This document shows positions 1 to 12,527 of a stretch of 64,000 nt of DNA, piece by piece. Location: contig JAKOGI010000001.1 in the NCBI GenBank assembly GCA_029747015.1, forward strand, positions 4,335,001 through 4,399,000, given 5' to 3'. Position 1 is the first letter of the stretch. Each line of letters starts with the position of its first letter. Both the position numbers and the translations under genes were made by a program. This DNA comes from Carnegiea gigantea. Its lineage: Eukaryota > Streptophyta > Magnoliopsida > Caryophyllales > Cactaceae. Below the pieces are notes generated by a model. It made no database searches. It was not told where the DNA came from and saw nothing but the letters and a program-made list of their open reading frames with translations.

Positions 1-2795
1 TTTGTAAAGGAGGAGGAGTGTATAGATGTATTAAGCATAAGGTGAGGACCAAAAAGACTAATTATTTTGTTTACTTTTATTCCACTCTTTTTGGCGTAAA
101 AACAAACAAGGGTGTGACTTTGAATTAAGGTATTATTGAGGCCATCCATGCACAATTCAAAAGGCCCTACAAGGTACTTTTACGTTAGGGAACTAAGGGA
201 AGAAGAATTAGAGTGAGATTTAAATTTTAAAATTAAAAAAGGGTTTCATTTGATTTCCTATTTCTTCGTGTCGTGTACTTATTATAGTCTTTGTACCATG
301 TAAGGAATTATAAATTCTAAAATTGTGTCTAATCACAACACCAAATTTGTCATAAGAATTTCATCCATAAAACTTGAATTAATTAATTCTTACATAAAAT
401 TAAGCGGTTTCACATTAAATTAATTTTGTATCATTGATGAAGTTTTTTTCTTTTTTAAAAATTGGTCCTCTTACATGACCCAACTAGTTTCTTTTTTTTT
501 TTTAAAAAAATTTTTCTTATGTGAGTAGTACCCATATAACTATATAAGACAAGCAGTTTAGTTTAATAATGATATACATATTTGTATTACTAAATAATTT
601 TAAACTAACACACAAACAATTCTTTGGAAAAAAAATGTTTTATACCACTTTAATTTCGAAAAGAATACGACATTTACGTTGCATGTTAGAACATAATAGT
701 CAAATTTACCATTAATAGTGGTATGCAGATCGATCTCAACGGAAATTTTAAGTAATTTAATTTATGAAGCCGTGTAAAAATGTGCCCTACTTTGAAAAAG
801 AAAGTAATCTAATTTGCGCAATTATAATCCTTAGCACATGAACGTCCGTATTTACGACCGTTAAAAATGAGATGAACTAGCATTGACTAAAATATAGGGG
901 AAATCAATATGGACTACATAAATAAATCTCCAACAGTTTGATTTGGATTTATGGATATTCAAAAATTGTTCTTGATGGTGACTTTCTGCTTTGCAAATTC
1001 GTGTTCCAAAATTAACCACATGTTCGGCAAAGTCTCACTGCCCAGGCAATAGCGAATCCAGCCCTTTTCTTACGTGGATGGTTTGTGAGTAAAACAGGCA
1101 CGATTGGGCCACGCATAGAAATTGAGGAATACAGAGTTACATTAGCATCGATCACAAACACGTATTAAATCACCACTAAGTAAATAATTAGCAATAATGT
1201 CAAATTACGAATGACTGTTGCTAGCAGATAGCTATGGCATGAATCACATTCACAGCAACAACGTACGTATGCAAGCCAAATACATATTGTCGCAAATGAT
1301 CTTATCTCATGGGAGGGCGTAGAATCCACTATATGCAAATGACTATGACTATGACTATGAATCTAAATTATATCGCAGTTTTTAATATTTAGAAATCTAA
1401 ATTGTTATATATTTTGATTTTTTAAAAAATCATCATTTATTTTTATAGTTTATCTACGAGAAAATACTATTTTTCATATCTCAAATATGTTATGCCATTG
1501 AATCTGTAAATTTGAGTCTATAATATGAATGTCGTATATTTATACAAATTGAGGTGATTGTATTTAACTTGTATATCATGATAGTGGGAAACTTTTTCAC
1601 TTTAAGATTTTGTCGAACATCCGAGGGCACGTAAAACATGCAATGCCTGTCACTTTCATTCATTGACTCTCTCTCGGCGCACTGAGCTTGTATAATTCGA
1701 TGATGGTGGTGGAGATGGCTATGTCAATTGTCAAGGTCCTGCTCTGCTCACAAAATGTACGGCCTTTGTCCTCTTTCACGCATTGACATGACCCACTGCA
1801 TCCACGGCGCGTGCACTATAACGTCACGGTGTTATAGCTATAAGGATGAGTTCAAACTTTTGAATTCACTATCTCTGAACACCTCTAGTTATAATGACCC
1901 TCCGTGGTATTCGTATACACTCAGTTCGTCTACATTATCTCCTCAAGGATAGAGAGATATGTCTTGTGTACTTTTGTGCATGTTTGCAGTTCATATTTTC
2001 ATTATTGATATTAGGATTATGTAAATTCACATCAAGGTCACTCTTGGTCTTAATAATTTGACAAAAAGTTAGAGCGGAATCCTATGTGGGTTATAATTTG
2101 GTTAAAATCATATCTGACTTATGTTGTCTGATGTTTGGATTTATTATGATAGGAGATAGAGTTATGCTTTTTGTTTTGTCTAAAAATTATAGAGATCCGA
2201 CCAGTCACTATTATTAATTTTGTGAAGAAAAAAATTGATTTAATTTCCTTGTGAATTGAAAGGAAATTCATTTTCCTTTCTGAACAATGTCAACGTTGGA
2301 TTGTAGTTCTATTACTTTTTTCTATTCTCAAAACATATCTTGCTGGAGGTTAGATTGATATTTCCTCGTCGAACGCTATTTTCAAATATTTTCAATCGGA
2401 TCCTTTACTACAAGGACTAAACTTCTTTTTCAAAGAAGGCCGGACCCAACACCTGAAGTGTTGATTGGGTTGTTCAACCATTACCTTTCTTACTTATTAA
2501 ATACACTAATTAGTAGAAATTGAAAAAGATTACTCCCACAATCCAGGGGGAGAAAAGGACTAGCTTGACTCTGTAACAGAGATGAACAGATAGAGGCTCA
2601 TACTGGCTCTAAAGACAGGCTTTCCATTCAACAAAATGGTTTAAAAAGTCATCGTCCGATGTTGAGCTGAACCCGTTGTCAGAAACTTCTTTTGCAGCTA
2701 TTGTGTGGGTTTAATTCGAAAGCTTTGAGCTCATGCCTAATGCATTAAACAGTAGCGTCTTGATACATTCAACTAATCCTTGAAATATGATTTTA

Positions 2796-2798
<3 letters not shown>
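1..2798. other. AT-rich intergenic DNA
   Basis: No convincing coding region, RNA gene or element boundary was seen on either strand. Open frames here are short and of biased composition. A short run of TATGAC-like units lies near 1343. Confidence 0.6.

Positions 2799-2833
<35 letters not shown>
2799..2833. repeat. Poly-T tract (35 T)
   Basis: An uninterrupted run of T read directly from the sequence. It could be a mononucleotide microsatellite or the tail of an old minus-strand retroposon; no coding remnant is recognisable beside it. Confidence 0.95.
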
Positions 2834-2837
<4 letters not shown>

Positions 2838-4394
2838 AGAATGACCACAAGAGCACGTGATTATTGACAAAGATAATGCCGGCACTCAATTATTCGCGGG
2901 TTCTAGATGTCAAACAACAAAATCGAAGTGTAGTATATAGACAAAGCATCTAAAGGCTATGATTTGACACTTCTTGAGGGCGGACTTTGAATTTTTGTTA
3001 GAACCCAGAAGCTTCGTTATAGAGTTCTAGATAGAGTTCTAGAGATTAACTAGGGGAACACCATCTGATAATTTGCTTGGATGCTCACCATTAACTTGAG
3101 ATATCAGGCTCAAATTCCATTCATTACAAGCACCGATTATCACATGGTTCTTACTTTTGAGTTCATTTGACTATAGTAGCCAGTAGGCCCATGCGCCATT
3201 ATAGGTGTCAATCTTAGTAGGTTAATAATATTTTGAAGAGAATATCTACTAGTTTTGAAATGAAACGGCATTATCTAAAATACCAATGAATTAATATAAA
3301 TTAGATAATTAATATGTATGAACCTCCAACTGTAACGTTACATTCCATTATCCTTTCCTCTTCTTAAAACATACTCCTTATCTAAATCACTCCTCTCCCC
3401 GAGTTGAAGTAGGATTGCGGCTAGCACCCCCTTTCCACAAAAAAGAAAAGAAGAAAAGAAACGAGGTAACGATAACATATCTTTCTAAAAGAGCCACCCA
3501 TATCTTTGTCAAAGTAAATCTTCAATGCTAACGCGGACAGAATAGAATAACAAACAAGCAACTAATAATAACAAGACTTACGAATAGATGCCCAAAGCAT
3601 AAAACACAAGTCAAATTGACACTCGAATATATCTTCCTTGAGGTTGCTATTTAGATAACGCATGACACAAACCAACTAAAGGAGATTCAAAACAAGTCAA
3701 ATGGTGATTGTGGTTGAATGAAAATGCCTTCTGTCTGGAAAGTGTGGATAGGGACATAACAAGCTAGGATCACCATCTCAAATGCTTGGGCCATCATAAT
3801 GTCAACTAATAATGTATAGTGATACAGATGCATCATCTCTTTTTCAAAGTGGAAAAAGAATTTTGTCTTTCAAAGATTATTTTCTATAAGTAGCAAAAGC
3901 TCCATACTAATCGGAGTGTACAAAACATTTTTCTCTTCTTTTTTTAAAAAAAGAATGTTCTTGTGGAGCATACGAAACATGTAACATGATAATGCGCATG
4001 GCACATGACATGGGATTCTCGGTCGAAATATAAACTTGTAATATTTGCATTAGAAGATTGAAGAATAGGAGTCAAGTTCAACGGACCACTTTGTCTATTC
4101 CTAACAACTTTTAGAATAAGCCTCATCCGAATAAGCTAGCGTATTGTTGATCTTTTGATACTTTCTTGCTTGGGCTTGGTTGAGAGTGAGGAAAAGTTGA
4201 GAACTATATTTCTGAATGGTATGGCTTTGGCACAACAATTTGTTTGCAGATAATAGGACCTCATGATTTGATGGTGCACTCAAATTTTTGTTTTGTTTCT
4301 TTGGAAGCATAGTAAGGTGTAAAACTCGATATAAGTGAGAACACAGCTCCCTTCTCTAGTATAATAGCTTTTAGACGAAATTGTATTAGTTGAG
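2834..4394. other. Intergenic DNA, nothing recognised
   Basis: AT-rich sequence without supported genes. Short frames near 3.9-4.3 kb on the minus strand look random. Confidence 0.55.
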
Positions 4395-4819
4395 TTAACT
4401 AACAACCACAATTTGCTTCTCACTTTTGATAACCTGCGGATAAAGCTCATTCATTGCCAGCAGCGTCTCTAATTTATGTAGTCCAAAAGCACATCCGGTT
4501 TCCCGCATCAAGCCCTCATAGTTTCTACTGCAGGGGCCCCAAATTCTTCTTCCACCTCGGTGTAGTCCACTACCGCCCACATCAGCATGCGCTTATGGTA
4601 GTATGGTCTTTTCATTTTCTAATATTCAATTCTCTACAGGTAACAATTCATCTGAAGGAGTCTTACATTCACATCCCAATGTTGTGTGCTAAATTTCAGT
4701 CTTAGGTTCACATCAATCAACTCCCCTACCATTGATTCATCGAACGCTTCTAATGTGCACCACGAATTGCACAAGCCGTTAAATGCCTGATAGCTAACAA
4801 ATGGCAGAACAGTTAACAA
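4395..4819 (-). pseudogene. Unidentified exon-like remnant
   Basis: I do not recognise this sequence. On the minus strand the 4819-4634 frame reads through a stretch of balanced composition ending near the residues ELIDVNLRLKF. A second frame (4580-4395) contains MRETGCAFGLHKLETLLAMN and then LYPQ followed by a GTTATC donor-like site. The base composition is less AT-biased than the flanks, and the two pieces lie in the order expected for consecutive exons. No start, domain or clean intron boundary joins them. It may be a fragment of a captured or decayed gene, or chance. Confidence 0.22.
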
Positions 4820-5337
4820 CTAATAAAATAGCTAATTTTATCGAACACATGATAAGTTAAACCAATTAAGAAGTCTCTTCTATTTATCAACTACGTACGT
4901 TAAGAAATCTCGGGCTTAGCAAGATAATAAATTATAACTATGATTGTATTGTGATTTCAAATCATCTAATATATATGGCAATGAATCTTGCTACGAGCAT
5001 GTTCAATAATAAGCTTATTTTGTGGCTCACAAATAGAGGCCTTCCCTCTCCATATCACCCCATAATTAAGTCTATTTTTTAACTCTCAATCCAATTAAAG
5101 CACACAGAGAAAAGAAACGAAAAGAAAATCGAAAAAGCAACGGATAGTACGAGCAACTTCCCAAACCAAGCCAGCCTGCGAGCCGTGCCACCCGCCATGG
5201 GGGCTCGTGCATTGCATGAAGGGCAGGCTGCTCGTTGAAGAGAGAGGCCTGCAACCCCGCTTCGCATTTGCTCTAAGGCAGTTGACATCACCCATTAAAC
5301 CAGTGAAGGAGCCATACTTTTAGCACTTGGCTCCAGG

Positions 5338-5700
5338 ACGCATGCACAAAATAAAGACACTTCTATGCTTTGTGCAAAGGTCATTTAAACAAGAGGGCGA
5401 AATCAAATTTACCAGCTACATCAAAACTGTCGTACTTTGTGCTCTTTGCATGCTGAAACCCGGGAACGTTAGTTGGTAAGTTACTCCTTTTAGAGAATTT
5501 ACACATTATCTCTACCGACTGCATGCACAAAGTAAAGACACTTCTATGCTTTGTGCAAAGGTCATTTAAACAGAAGGGACCAGCTACATCAAAACTTTTG
5601 TACTTTGTGCTCTTTGCATGCTGAAACCCAAGACCGTTAGTTGGTAAGCTACTCCTCTTAGAGAATTTAAACAGTATCTCAACTGACCTGGACAGCATCT
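5338..5700. repeat. Two-copy tandem duplication (about 180 bp unit)
   Basis: The block beginning GCATGCACAAAATAAAGACA near 5340 is repeated from about 5520 with few changes; the second copy lacks roughly 15 bases in the middle. On the minus strand both copies lie in one open frame (5731-5381), so a peptide segment starting SVEI and ending SFDVAG occurs twice. No known domain is recognisable. The duplication is certain; coding status is doubtful. Confidence 0.85.
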
Positions 5701-6634
5701 TATAAGGACAGTTACCCTCAAATGGTAACATGAAACCGGTTGGCTAAATCATATATCAACAAGGTTAGGAAAAAGTTTTGGATTACTTCCATTTTTATTG
5801 TGGCCTGTGGCCTGAAGCTTGTGGATGGCAAGGACGGGGTAGTCTTTGAGCAACATGCCCTAGATGAAGCAGCCTTGTGCCATGCAACCAGGGGGACGAA
5901 AGCCCTTTGGTCTAAAGCTAGAAAGACACAATACCATACACAATTGTGAGGAGCTAGCCATGAACTTTACTTCAACTCCTACTCTGTTTTTCTAAGAAAT
6001 GTGTTTGATCAGGAGTTACTTTTTGTGTGTTGAATGCAATTGTACTTGCTCTTTTCATTTGTCCGTTTCTTTGTTCCATTTGGTTGCCTTTGTGTAAACC
6101 TGCCAATGACAAGCAACAATTGGCCAAAAAAACAAAGAAACAAAAGGGCAAAATCAAATTGCAACTCCACATGTTTTACTGGTGAAACTCAGAAGACTTC
6201 AAGCCGCCGTCATATGCAATAAAATTCTATCATAGCACATATTCCCATTAATACAAACTGCAAGAACTTGTTTCAAAAAAGCAAGTACATCCAATTTATA
6301 ACAAGTTTCAATGTAGATTTCAGCAAGCAAGACCCAAAAATAAATGAACATACCCCTGCAGATCATAAACGGAGAGGCCTATTTGAGAGATCCACAAAAA
6401 ATTAATCAGAAAACAACCGATTTTGAGTTATGCGAATATTATTTGATTTTAAAGCATTGATATTATATAAGCTCCCCCAATACACTTACGTACTCTTAAC
6501 AAAGGATAGGGGAGTTGGACACTCCCCCCCCCCCCTTCAATGTCTTGTATATAAATGCAACTACTCCTTTCAACACACAATACACTTTTTCTTTCCTTAA
6601 TGCGTAAAGACGTGATGTAGACAAAAATTAACCC
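5701..6634. other. Intergenic DNA
   Basis: No gene was recognised. A C11 run lies near 6525. The left boundary of the foldback element follows directly. Confidence 0.5.
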
Positions 6635-6637
6635 TAA

Positions 6638-7648
6638 GGGTCTGTTCTTTTCGTGGGTAAATAGGGTGGGTAAAAGGGTGAAATAAGTTGAAGTAAGTTG
6701 AGGTGAGTTGAGGTAGGTTGAAGTTGGTATTTTCTTTTGAGGTGGGTTGATATAGGTTGAAGTAAGTTGAAGTGAATTGATGTTTGTTGAAGTGGGTTGA
6801 AGTTGGTATATTTTGTATGTGGTGGGTTGAAGTGGATTAAAATAATAAGAATGTAACTAATGTGTGATAATTTATGAAGTTATCAAAATTTTGTGAATTT
6901 TTTGTTTATTCTTTTTTATTTTTTATTTTTTTATTTTTTACTTTTTATTTTTCATTTTTTTATTTTGCATTTTTCATTTTTCATTTTTCATTTTTCTATT
7001 TTTTATTTTTTATTTGTATTTTTTATTTTTTATTTTTCATTTTCATTTTTCATTTTTCATTTTTCATTTTTTTTCATTTTTATTTTTTATTTTCATTTTT
7101 TATTTTTTTATTTTTATTTTTTATTTGTAGTTTTTATTTTTATTTTTTAATTTTTATTCCTTATTTTTTATTTTTTATTTCTAATTTCTTATTTTTTATT
7201 TTTTAATTTCTTGGTTCTTATTTTTTATTTTTTATTTTTTTAATTTATTATTTTGTAATTTATTATTTTTTAAATTTTAAATTTTAAATTTTAAATTTTT
7301 TATTCAAAAAATTAAAATTAAAATTAAAAATAAAAAATAAAACAAACAACGTAAAAAATAAAAAAATAAAAATAAAAAAGAAAAAAGAAAAAAGAAAAAA
7401 AAAAAGAATGAACAAAAATTTCACAAAATTTCGATAACTTCATAAATTATCACACATTATTTTCATTCTTATTATTTTAACCCACTTCAATCCACCACAT
7501 ACAAAATATACCAACTTCAACGCACTTCAATCTAGTTTAATCTATTTCAACCCACCTTAAAAAAAATACCAACTTCAGCCTACCTCAACCTACCTCAACC
7601 TACTTCACCCTTTTCCCCACCTAATGTACTCACGAAAACAACAGGCCC
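6638..7648. mobile_element. Foldback Tourist-like (PIF/Harbinger-type) MITE
   Basis: The left end GGGTCTGTTCTTTTCGTG and the right end CACGAAAACAACAGGCCC are inverted repeats, and both are flanked by TAA (6635-6637 and 7649-7651). A TAA/TTA trinucleotide duplication is the signature of PIF/Harbinger elements. The inverted repeat runs far inward: about 260-280 bp of each arm pairs, down to the mirrored motif around 6880-6915 and 7390-7440. The centre is T-rich on the left and A-rich on the right. The arms are built of degenerate GTTGAAGT/GGTTGA units. There is no transposase, so it is non-autonomous. Phe/Tyr/Ile-rich open frames at 6874-7206 are an artefact of TTTTATTTT repeats. Confidence 0.85.
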
Positions 7649-7651
7649 TAA

Positions 7652-7802
7652 ATCCCATATGATACTTTACAAATTATTAAAATTATGAAGAGGGTGAATT
7701 GAAATTGATTGAAATTGATTGAACTGGGTTGAAATAGGTTGAAGTAGATTGAAGTGGATTAAAATTAGTAAATATAAATTGACCCACGAAAAAAACAGGC
7801 CC
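7652..7802. mobile_element. Second right-end fragment of the same MITE family
   Basis: The segment ends CCCACGAAAAAAACAGGCCC followed by TAA (7803-7805), the same terminus as the neighbouring element, and its body carries GGTTGAAGTAGATTGAAGTG-type units. No separate left end is visible, so this is a truncated copy or the remaining end of an older element into which the foldback element inserted. Confidence 0.7.
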
Positions 7803-7805
7803 TAA

Positions 7806-8204
7806 ATATCTACAATTAACTGCCAAACTCGGTAAATTCTACTCACCGAAATGAATGGGTGCTAAACGAATCTATTATCGAATAAGCATTTGGTTGGCAC
7901 TAATAGAATAATCAATTAAGCATGTAGTGATCCGATACCTTTCCTCAAAGAATTAAGAATAACTAGATGCTAAAGCAGATAAACACAAGCCACAATTTAT
8001 ACTTCACGGATGGCGCATGACTAAACCAAGCCAAAATAGAATAGCTTACTGTAACCATCACACCTGACTTTATAGCCTTAATCATTTACACATGCCACCG
8101 TATGCAAAATATTTCTTTATTATTTATTTATTTATTACTTATATGACTGCTACAAATATACATTTCGAACATCTAAATTTATACTTTACGGATGGTGCAT
8201 GATT
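7806..8204. other. Intergenic DNA
   Basis: AT-rich sequence between the MITE fragment and the LINE relic. A TTTATTATTTATT tract lies near 8115. No gene seen. Confidence 0.5.
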
Positions 8205-9940
8205 AAACATCCCTTATGGTCTACTCCTGGAGGCAAAAGCCCAGGCCCGGATGGTTTCTCCAGCCACTTCTTTAAGGATACCTGGGCCTTGTTGGACCTG
8301 ACATCTGCGCGGCAATTAAACACTTTTCAAGAGAGGCAAGGTAGTCAAACAGCCAAATGCTACTAAGCTTACCTTGATTCCAAAGACGAATCGTCCAAGT
8401 TCAGTTAGAGATTATAGAGCGATTGCTAGCTGCAATGTGGTCTATGGAATCATTCCAAGATTTTATGTTCTGCATTAGGTTTGTGTTGAAGGTGGAAAAT
8501 CCAAATCCAATAACCCAAAAACCCAGACCCATTTTGCAAAATGTCATTCTGTGCCAGGTTAGTCAGGCATTACGGAAGGAAGTGGGTCTCTCCTAGGATC
8601 ATCACGAAATCAGATATCGCGAAAAGCTTATGATACTTTGAAATGGTCTCACCAGTGACCAGCACGGTATTCTATTTTTGTGAATGGAAGTCCATACGGT
8701 TTCTTCGAAGAAAAAAAAGGTCCCACACAAGGGGACCACATCTTTGTGTTGAGTATGGAATACTTGTCTAGGTGTCTTAAAATGGCAGCTCCAAGATCAT
8801 TTTAAGTTTCGTCCTAGATGCAAACCTTTGGGTATTAAACATTTATGTTTGGCTGATGATGATGCCATTCTCATGGATCATGGAAAAGCTCAGTCTGTTG
8901 GCTGTTTTAAGGGAACTTTTTGAGAGGTCTAGTGCGCATCTGCTTTGAGAATTAGCAACCAGAAGTCTTGATTCATTCGTGTAGGAGTAGATGATACAAG
9001 TACAACCAAACAGACGATACTTGAATCAACACACTTTAAGGCAGGCCCTTTTGTCCCCTAAAAAGCTCACAAAGGATGACTGTCAGATCTTGATTGATAT
9101 GGTCTTGAGCAGGATACAAAGCTGGGCCAGAAAGAGATTATTTTATGCATGCAAAGTTCAATTGGTTGACTCGTGATCATTAACATGCAACTTCATTGGG
9201 CATCGATATTTTTATTCTTCCCTAGCATAAGATTCATCAAGCGGAACAGGCATGTATGGGGGTCTTTGGACTGGTCACAGCCAAAATGAAAAAACAGTCC
9301 TTGGACACTTGGGATTTAGTCAGAAAGCCTAAATCAAAAGGAGACTTGAGTGTTAGCAGGGCTGAAATTTGGAATGTCGCTGCTGCTAACAGATACATAT
9401 GGCAGATTTCATCCATGGCAGACACATTATGGATGAGACGGATCCATCATATTTATTTCAAGGAAATAAACTGGTGGTATTACGTGTGCCATACTAACTG
9501 GGTCTTGAAGCAGGTGATCACGGTGACAGATAAGACTTAAATCTGATCATGATCGTTCAAATAATAGGTGGCTAGCAGGAAAAAGTGGAGTTTCACAATC
9601 CCCTCTGGTTATGATTGGTTTGTTGGCCATTATGATTCTCAGTACCTCGAACCTCCTTTATCAATCAGTTGGCTGCCCAGAACAAGCTTAAGAGGACAGA
9701 CTGAAGAATTGGAATCTTGTACACGATGAGACCTGCATTTTGCGTAAAGTTGAGAGTGAGAGCAGAGATGACAAGGTAGATGCTGTAAAAAGAAATTTCT
9801 TTGTTTGGATTTTACGACAGTGATTTATACCTTGTAGAAGGCACAGAATGTTAGAGATGGAAGGAGCAGACGGTCGAGCAAGTGGCAAAATATACTCATT
9901 AAGAACCAGATTTTGTATTAAGTTGGTGAGAAAAATACAG
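8205..9940 (+). pseudogene. L1-type LINE ORF2 relic (reverse transcriptase to C-terminal zinc region)
   Basis: Conceptual translation in shifting frames gives landmarks of plant L1 reverse transcriptase in the correct order. GGKSPGPDGFSSHFFKDTW lies near 8228-8290, RPSSVRDYRAIASCN near 8395-8430, and the catalytic-loop remnant LADDDAIL near 8845-8875. RIQSWARKRLFYA follows near 9105-9150 and SRAEIWNVAAANRYIWQIS near 9352-9410. The YRWLAG-type zf-RVT start lies near 9570. Frames are broken many times, and no endonuclease or ORF1 is visible at the left, so the copy is 5'-truncated and dead. The right boundary is approximate. The second Asp of the active site is still encoded, but the frame is not. 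Confidence 0.8.
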
Positions 9941-10255
9941 GTATAATTTTGCCTGCTGTAAATAGGGAGTGATTCCTTTCTTAGGTACGCCCAAGTAGCC
10001 TACCAGCCTGAAATGTCTTTCTTTTGGTAATCACTACAACTCTCACTAGCTTGACAACCACCCTCCCCCCCAAAAAAAAAAAAGAAAACGTACACACCCT
10101 GTTGAGTTGGAGGCAACTCCAATAAGAACACTCTGAACAATTGTTCCGCAGGGAGAAGGGGGAAAAAACACCATAAATATGATATTGAAACAGAGATGCC
10201 ACCTACAGCATTCCAAAGAAAAAGGAGCTAAAACAGAGAATCGTTACACTATCCC

Positions 10256-10514
10256 TAGCGCTGGCAAAATTTCGAGTTCGGGTCAAATTCGGGTCGGACA
10301 AATAGGACAATATCAAAATTCAGACAAGAAATTGATGTCCGATACCAAGTTTTTTCCAGGTCGGACCATTCGGACAAGGCTAAATTCGAGACAAAATCGG
10401 GTTTGGACAATAAAAATATAAAAATGTTGCGTCACGAAAAATTCGACCATACCCGGTTTTTTCCGTATTCGACAAATTCGGTTATTTGGAGCGGACACAT
10501 TTTTGCCAGCACTA
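10256..10514. mobile_element. Short hAT-like MITE
   Basis: The left end TAGCGCTGGCAAAAT and the right end TTTTTGCCAGCACTA are inverted repeats of 13-15 bp. Flanks are ACTATCCC (10248-10255) and ACTATACC (10514-10521), a 7-of-8 match whose right copy overlaps the last TIR base by one. That suits the 8-bp duplication of hAT elements. The interior has several degenerate TTCGGGTC/CGGACAA motifs in both orientations and no transposase. Confidence 0.6.
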
Positions 10515-10911
10515 CTATACCAGCCTCTGATACAACAATGATAACAACATCAGGCATGATGAATGGAACAAGGCCCATGTACTCCGCATACCTTGTCACC
10601 CACACACCAACAAAGAGCATTAGCATCACATCACATCACATGAAATGAAATCAAGAACAGAACAGATGTCTGAAAGCGACTAAACTTCAAATGTAACCTT
10701 TACTCCACCATGAGTAGAATACATGTCACCCAAAACATGACTTGGAGCCCTTTCCTCCAACCGATATCACCATCCTGAAACCAAAATCCTAAAATCCATA
10801 CCACAGAGCAGAATAAGCATAATTATAGCATATCAGATCAGTAACACAAAAACCCAGAACATAGGCCAGACAAGAAGCTCTTGTCCTAACAAGAAGCTCT
10901 ATTGTTCCTAA
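10515..10911. other. Intergenic DNA
   Basis: No gene recognised; a short (CATCA)n-like stretch lies near 10620-10640. Confidence 0.5.
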
Positions 10912-11203
10912 AGCCTGTGGACAGAGCATAATCTGGAATCTGAATCACCCCACAAGAAAAGTAGGCAGCGATCATAAAGGATTTCAGCATTGAACATTAA
11001 GGACTTCTACCAATGGAGACCATTGAGAATCTGACAGGAATCTTGAATGATAATTACAGCCTGTGAACAGAGCATAGTCTGAAATCTGAGTCACCCCAAA
11101 AGAAAGTAGGCAGCGATCATAAAGGATTTCACCATTGAACATTAAGAACTTTTACCAATGGTAGACCATTGAGAATCTGATGTGAATCTTGAATGATAAT
11201 TAC
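10912..11203. repeat. Two-copy tandem duplication, 146-bp period
   Basis: AGCCTGTG-GACAGAGCATA at 10912 recurs at 11058, and the following ~140 bp match with scattered differences (for example AAAGTAGGCAGCGATCATAA in both). No coding potential was seen. Confidence 0.9.
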
Positions 11204-11935
11204 GTCCAATATCAGAGACCAACCCCAATACACCATCTGTCACTAACTGATCAGCTCAAGATCTGGCACAAACCTTACTATTAGTAGTAATGTAGTATTA
11301 AAAACAGGGCCCACTACATTCAGCGTAAAAGATCTTTCCAAAGGGGGGGGGGGGCGCTCAGGTGACAGCCACTTAGGTCAAATCTGAAGAGAAAAACTGA
11401 AACATAAACGTGACACGAAACTCTTTGCTACCCAAGACTAATTGAGTGTCCTATAACACAGCCGAGAGCATGAATTGCCAAAATCACCCTGAAGATCCAC
11501 TTCTACAAACACCTCATTCGCCGTAACCAGTAACCTCACAAAACAAATGCAACTCTTCGTAGCGCTTCTTTGCCCAGCTTAATCTCAACATTTGCCTGTG
11601 TCTCCCCGCCAACAGGACAAACACTTCACATGCGCTCACGATCATTGTTCTTAACAACTATTAATAATATAGATAACACAAAGTTGGATGCATAGCTAGT
11701 ATCCTACAAAAGACTATATACAACCAACATACAAATTATCCACACTCAACCAGATCAAAAGAAAAAAAAAGCAAATCTTCCCGTAAGCCAGAAACAGAGT
11801 CTCAATGAAATCTTCTTTTAAGTGCCAAGAGAAGCTTCAACGCCATCACAAACTCTTCGATTTCTTTATCTCCAAGTACTCCATAAGATTACATGAGGTA
11901 ACACCATGGCCGCCGCCTTCTTCACCTTCCCACCA
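11204..11935. other. Intergenic DNA
   Basis: No gene recognised. A G11 run begins near 11344. Confidence 0.5.
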
Positions 11936-12091
11936 AAGAAACCCCCCCCCAAAAAAAAAACTCCCAACCAAAAAAAAAAAAAAGAAAAAAGCCAGGAGAT
12001 TATTCTAATTGAAAAAAAAACCCCCCCCCCAAAAAAAAAAACCCCCAACCAAAAAAAAAAAAAAGAAAAAAGCCAGGAGATTATTCTAATT
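11936..12091. repeat. Tandem duplication of a C-run/A-run segment (~78 bp)
   Basis: Two copies of a unit consisting of a C run, an A run, CCCAACC, a second A run, then AGCCAGGAGATTATTCTAAT. They lie at about 11940-12011 and 12018-12091. Lys- and Pro-rich open frames over it are low-complexity artefacts. Confidence 0.9.
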
Positions 12092-12527
12092 GGATTTGAA
12101 AACCCAAGAAATGCTCGAGCAACTGAAAGCAAGTTCCCAAAGAGCCCTAGCCAATTGATGATGAAACGACAAGTGATCTGTAAATTCCGAATCCTCTTTG
12201 CACATAAAGTATCTAACTATCTATTCACTAGAATCTCTCCCCTTTTATGCAAGTAGTCACAACTCATAAGTCAGTATATTCTCATGCGACTGTCCCCCCC
12301 CCCCCCCAAAAAAAGAAACCTTTAAAGATGCCAGAGGCTTCCAAAGGAGCTGACAAGGGGATCCTCCCTATGCAAAGACAGACTAGTCAAATATACTAGC
12401 TTCAAGTCCCAAGATTTAACTATGAAGACTCTTCAAAGTCCAAGTGCCATCTCCCCATACCATGCATGGAGTCCTCAAGTTTGGCCTTATTAAGTTTGTT
12501 TAAAAAAAAATAATGAAAAAAATAAGC
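12092..12527. other. Intergenic DNA
   Basis: No gene recognised; a C14 run followed by A7 lies near 12294-12314. Confidence 0.5.

Noticed and set aside
6874..7206. 110-codon Phe/Tyr/Ile-rich open frame
   Set aside because: It is a translation of TTTTATTTT repeats inside the foldback MITE.
11866..12256. Lys/Pro-rich frames of 88-116 codons
   Set aside because: They arise from C and A homopolymers in a tandem duplication.
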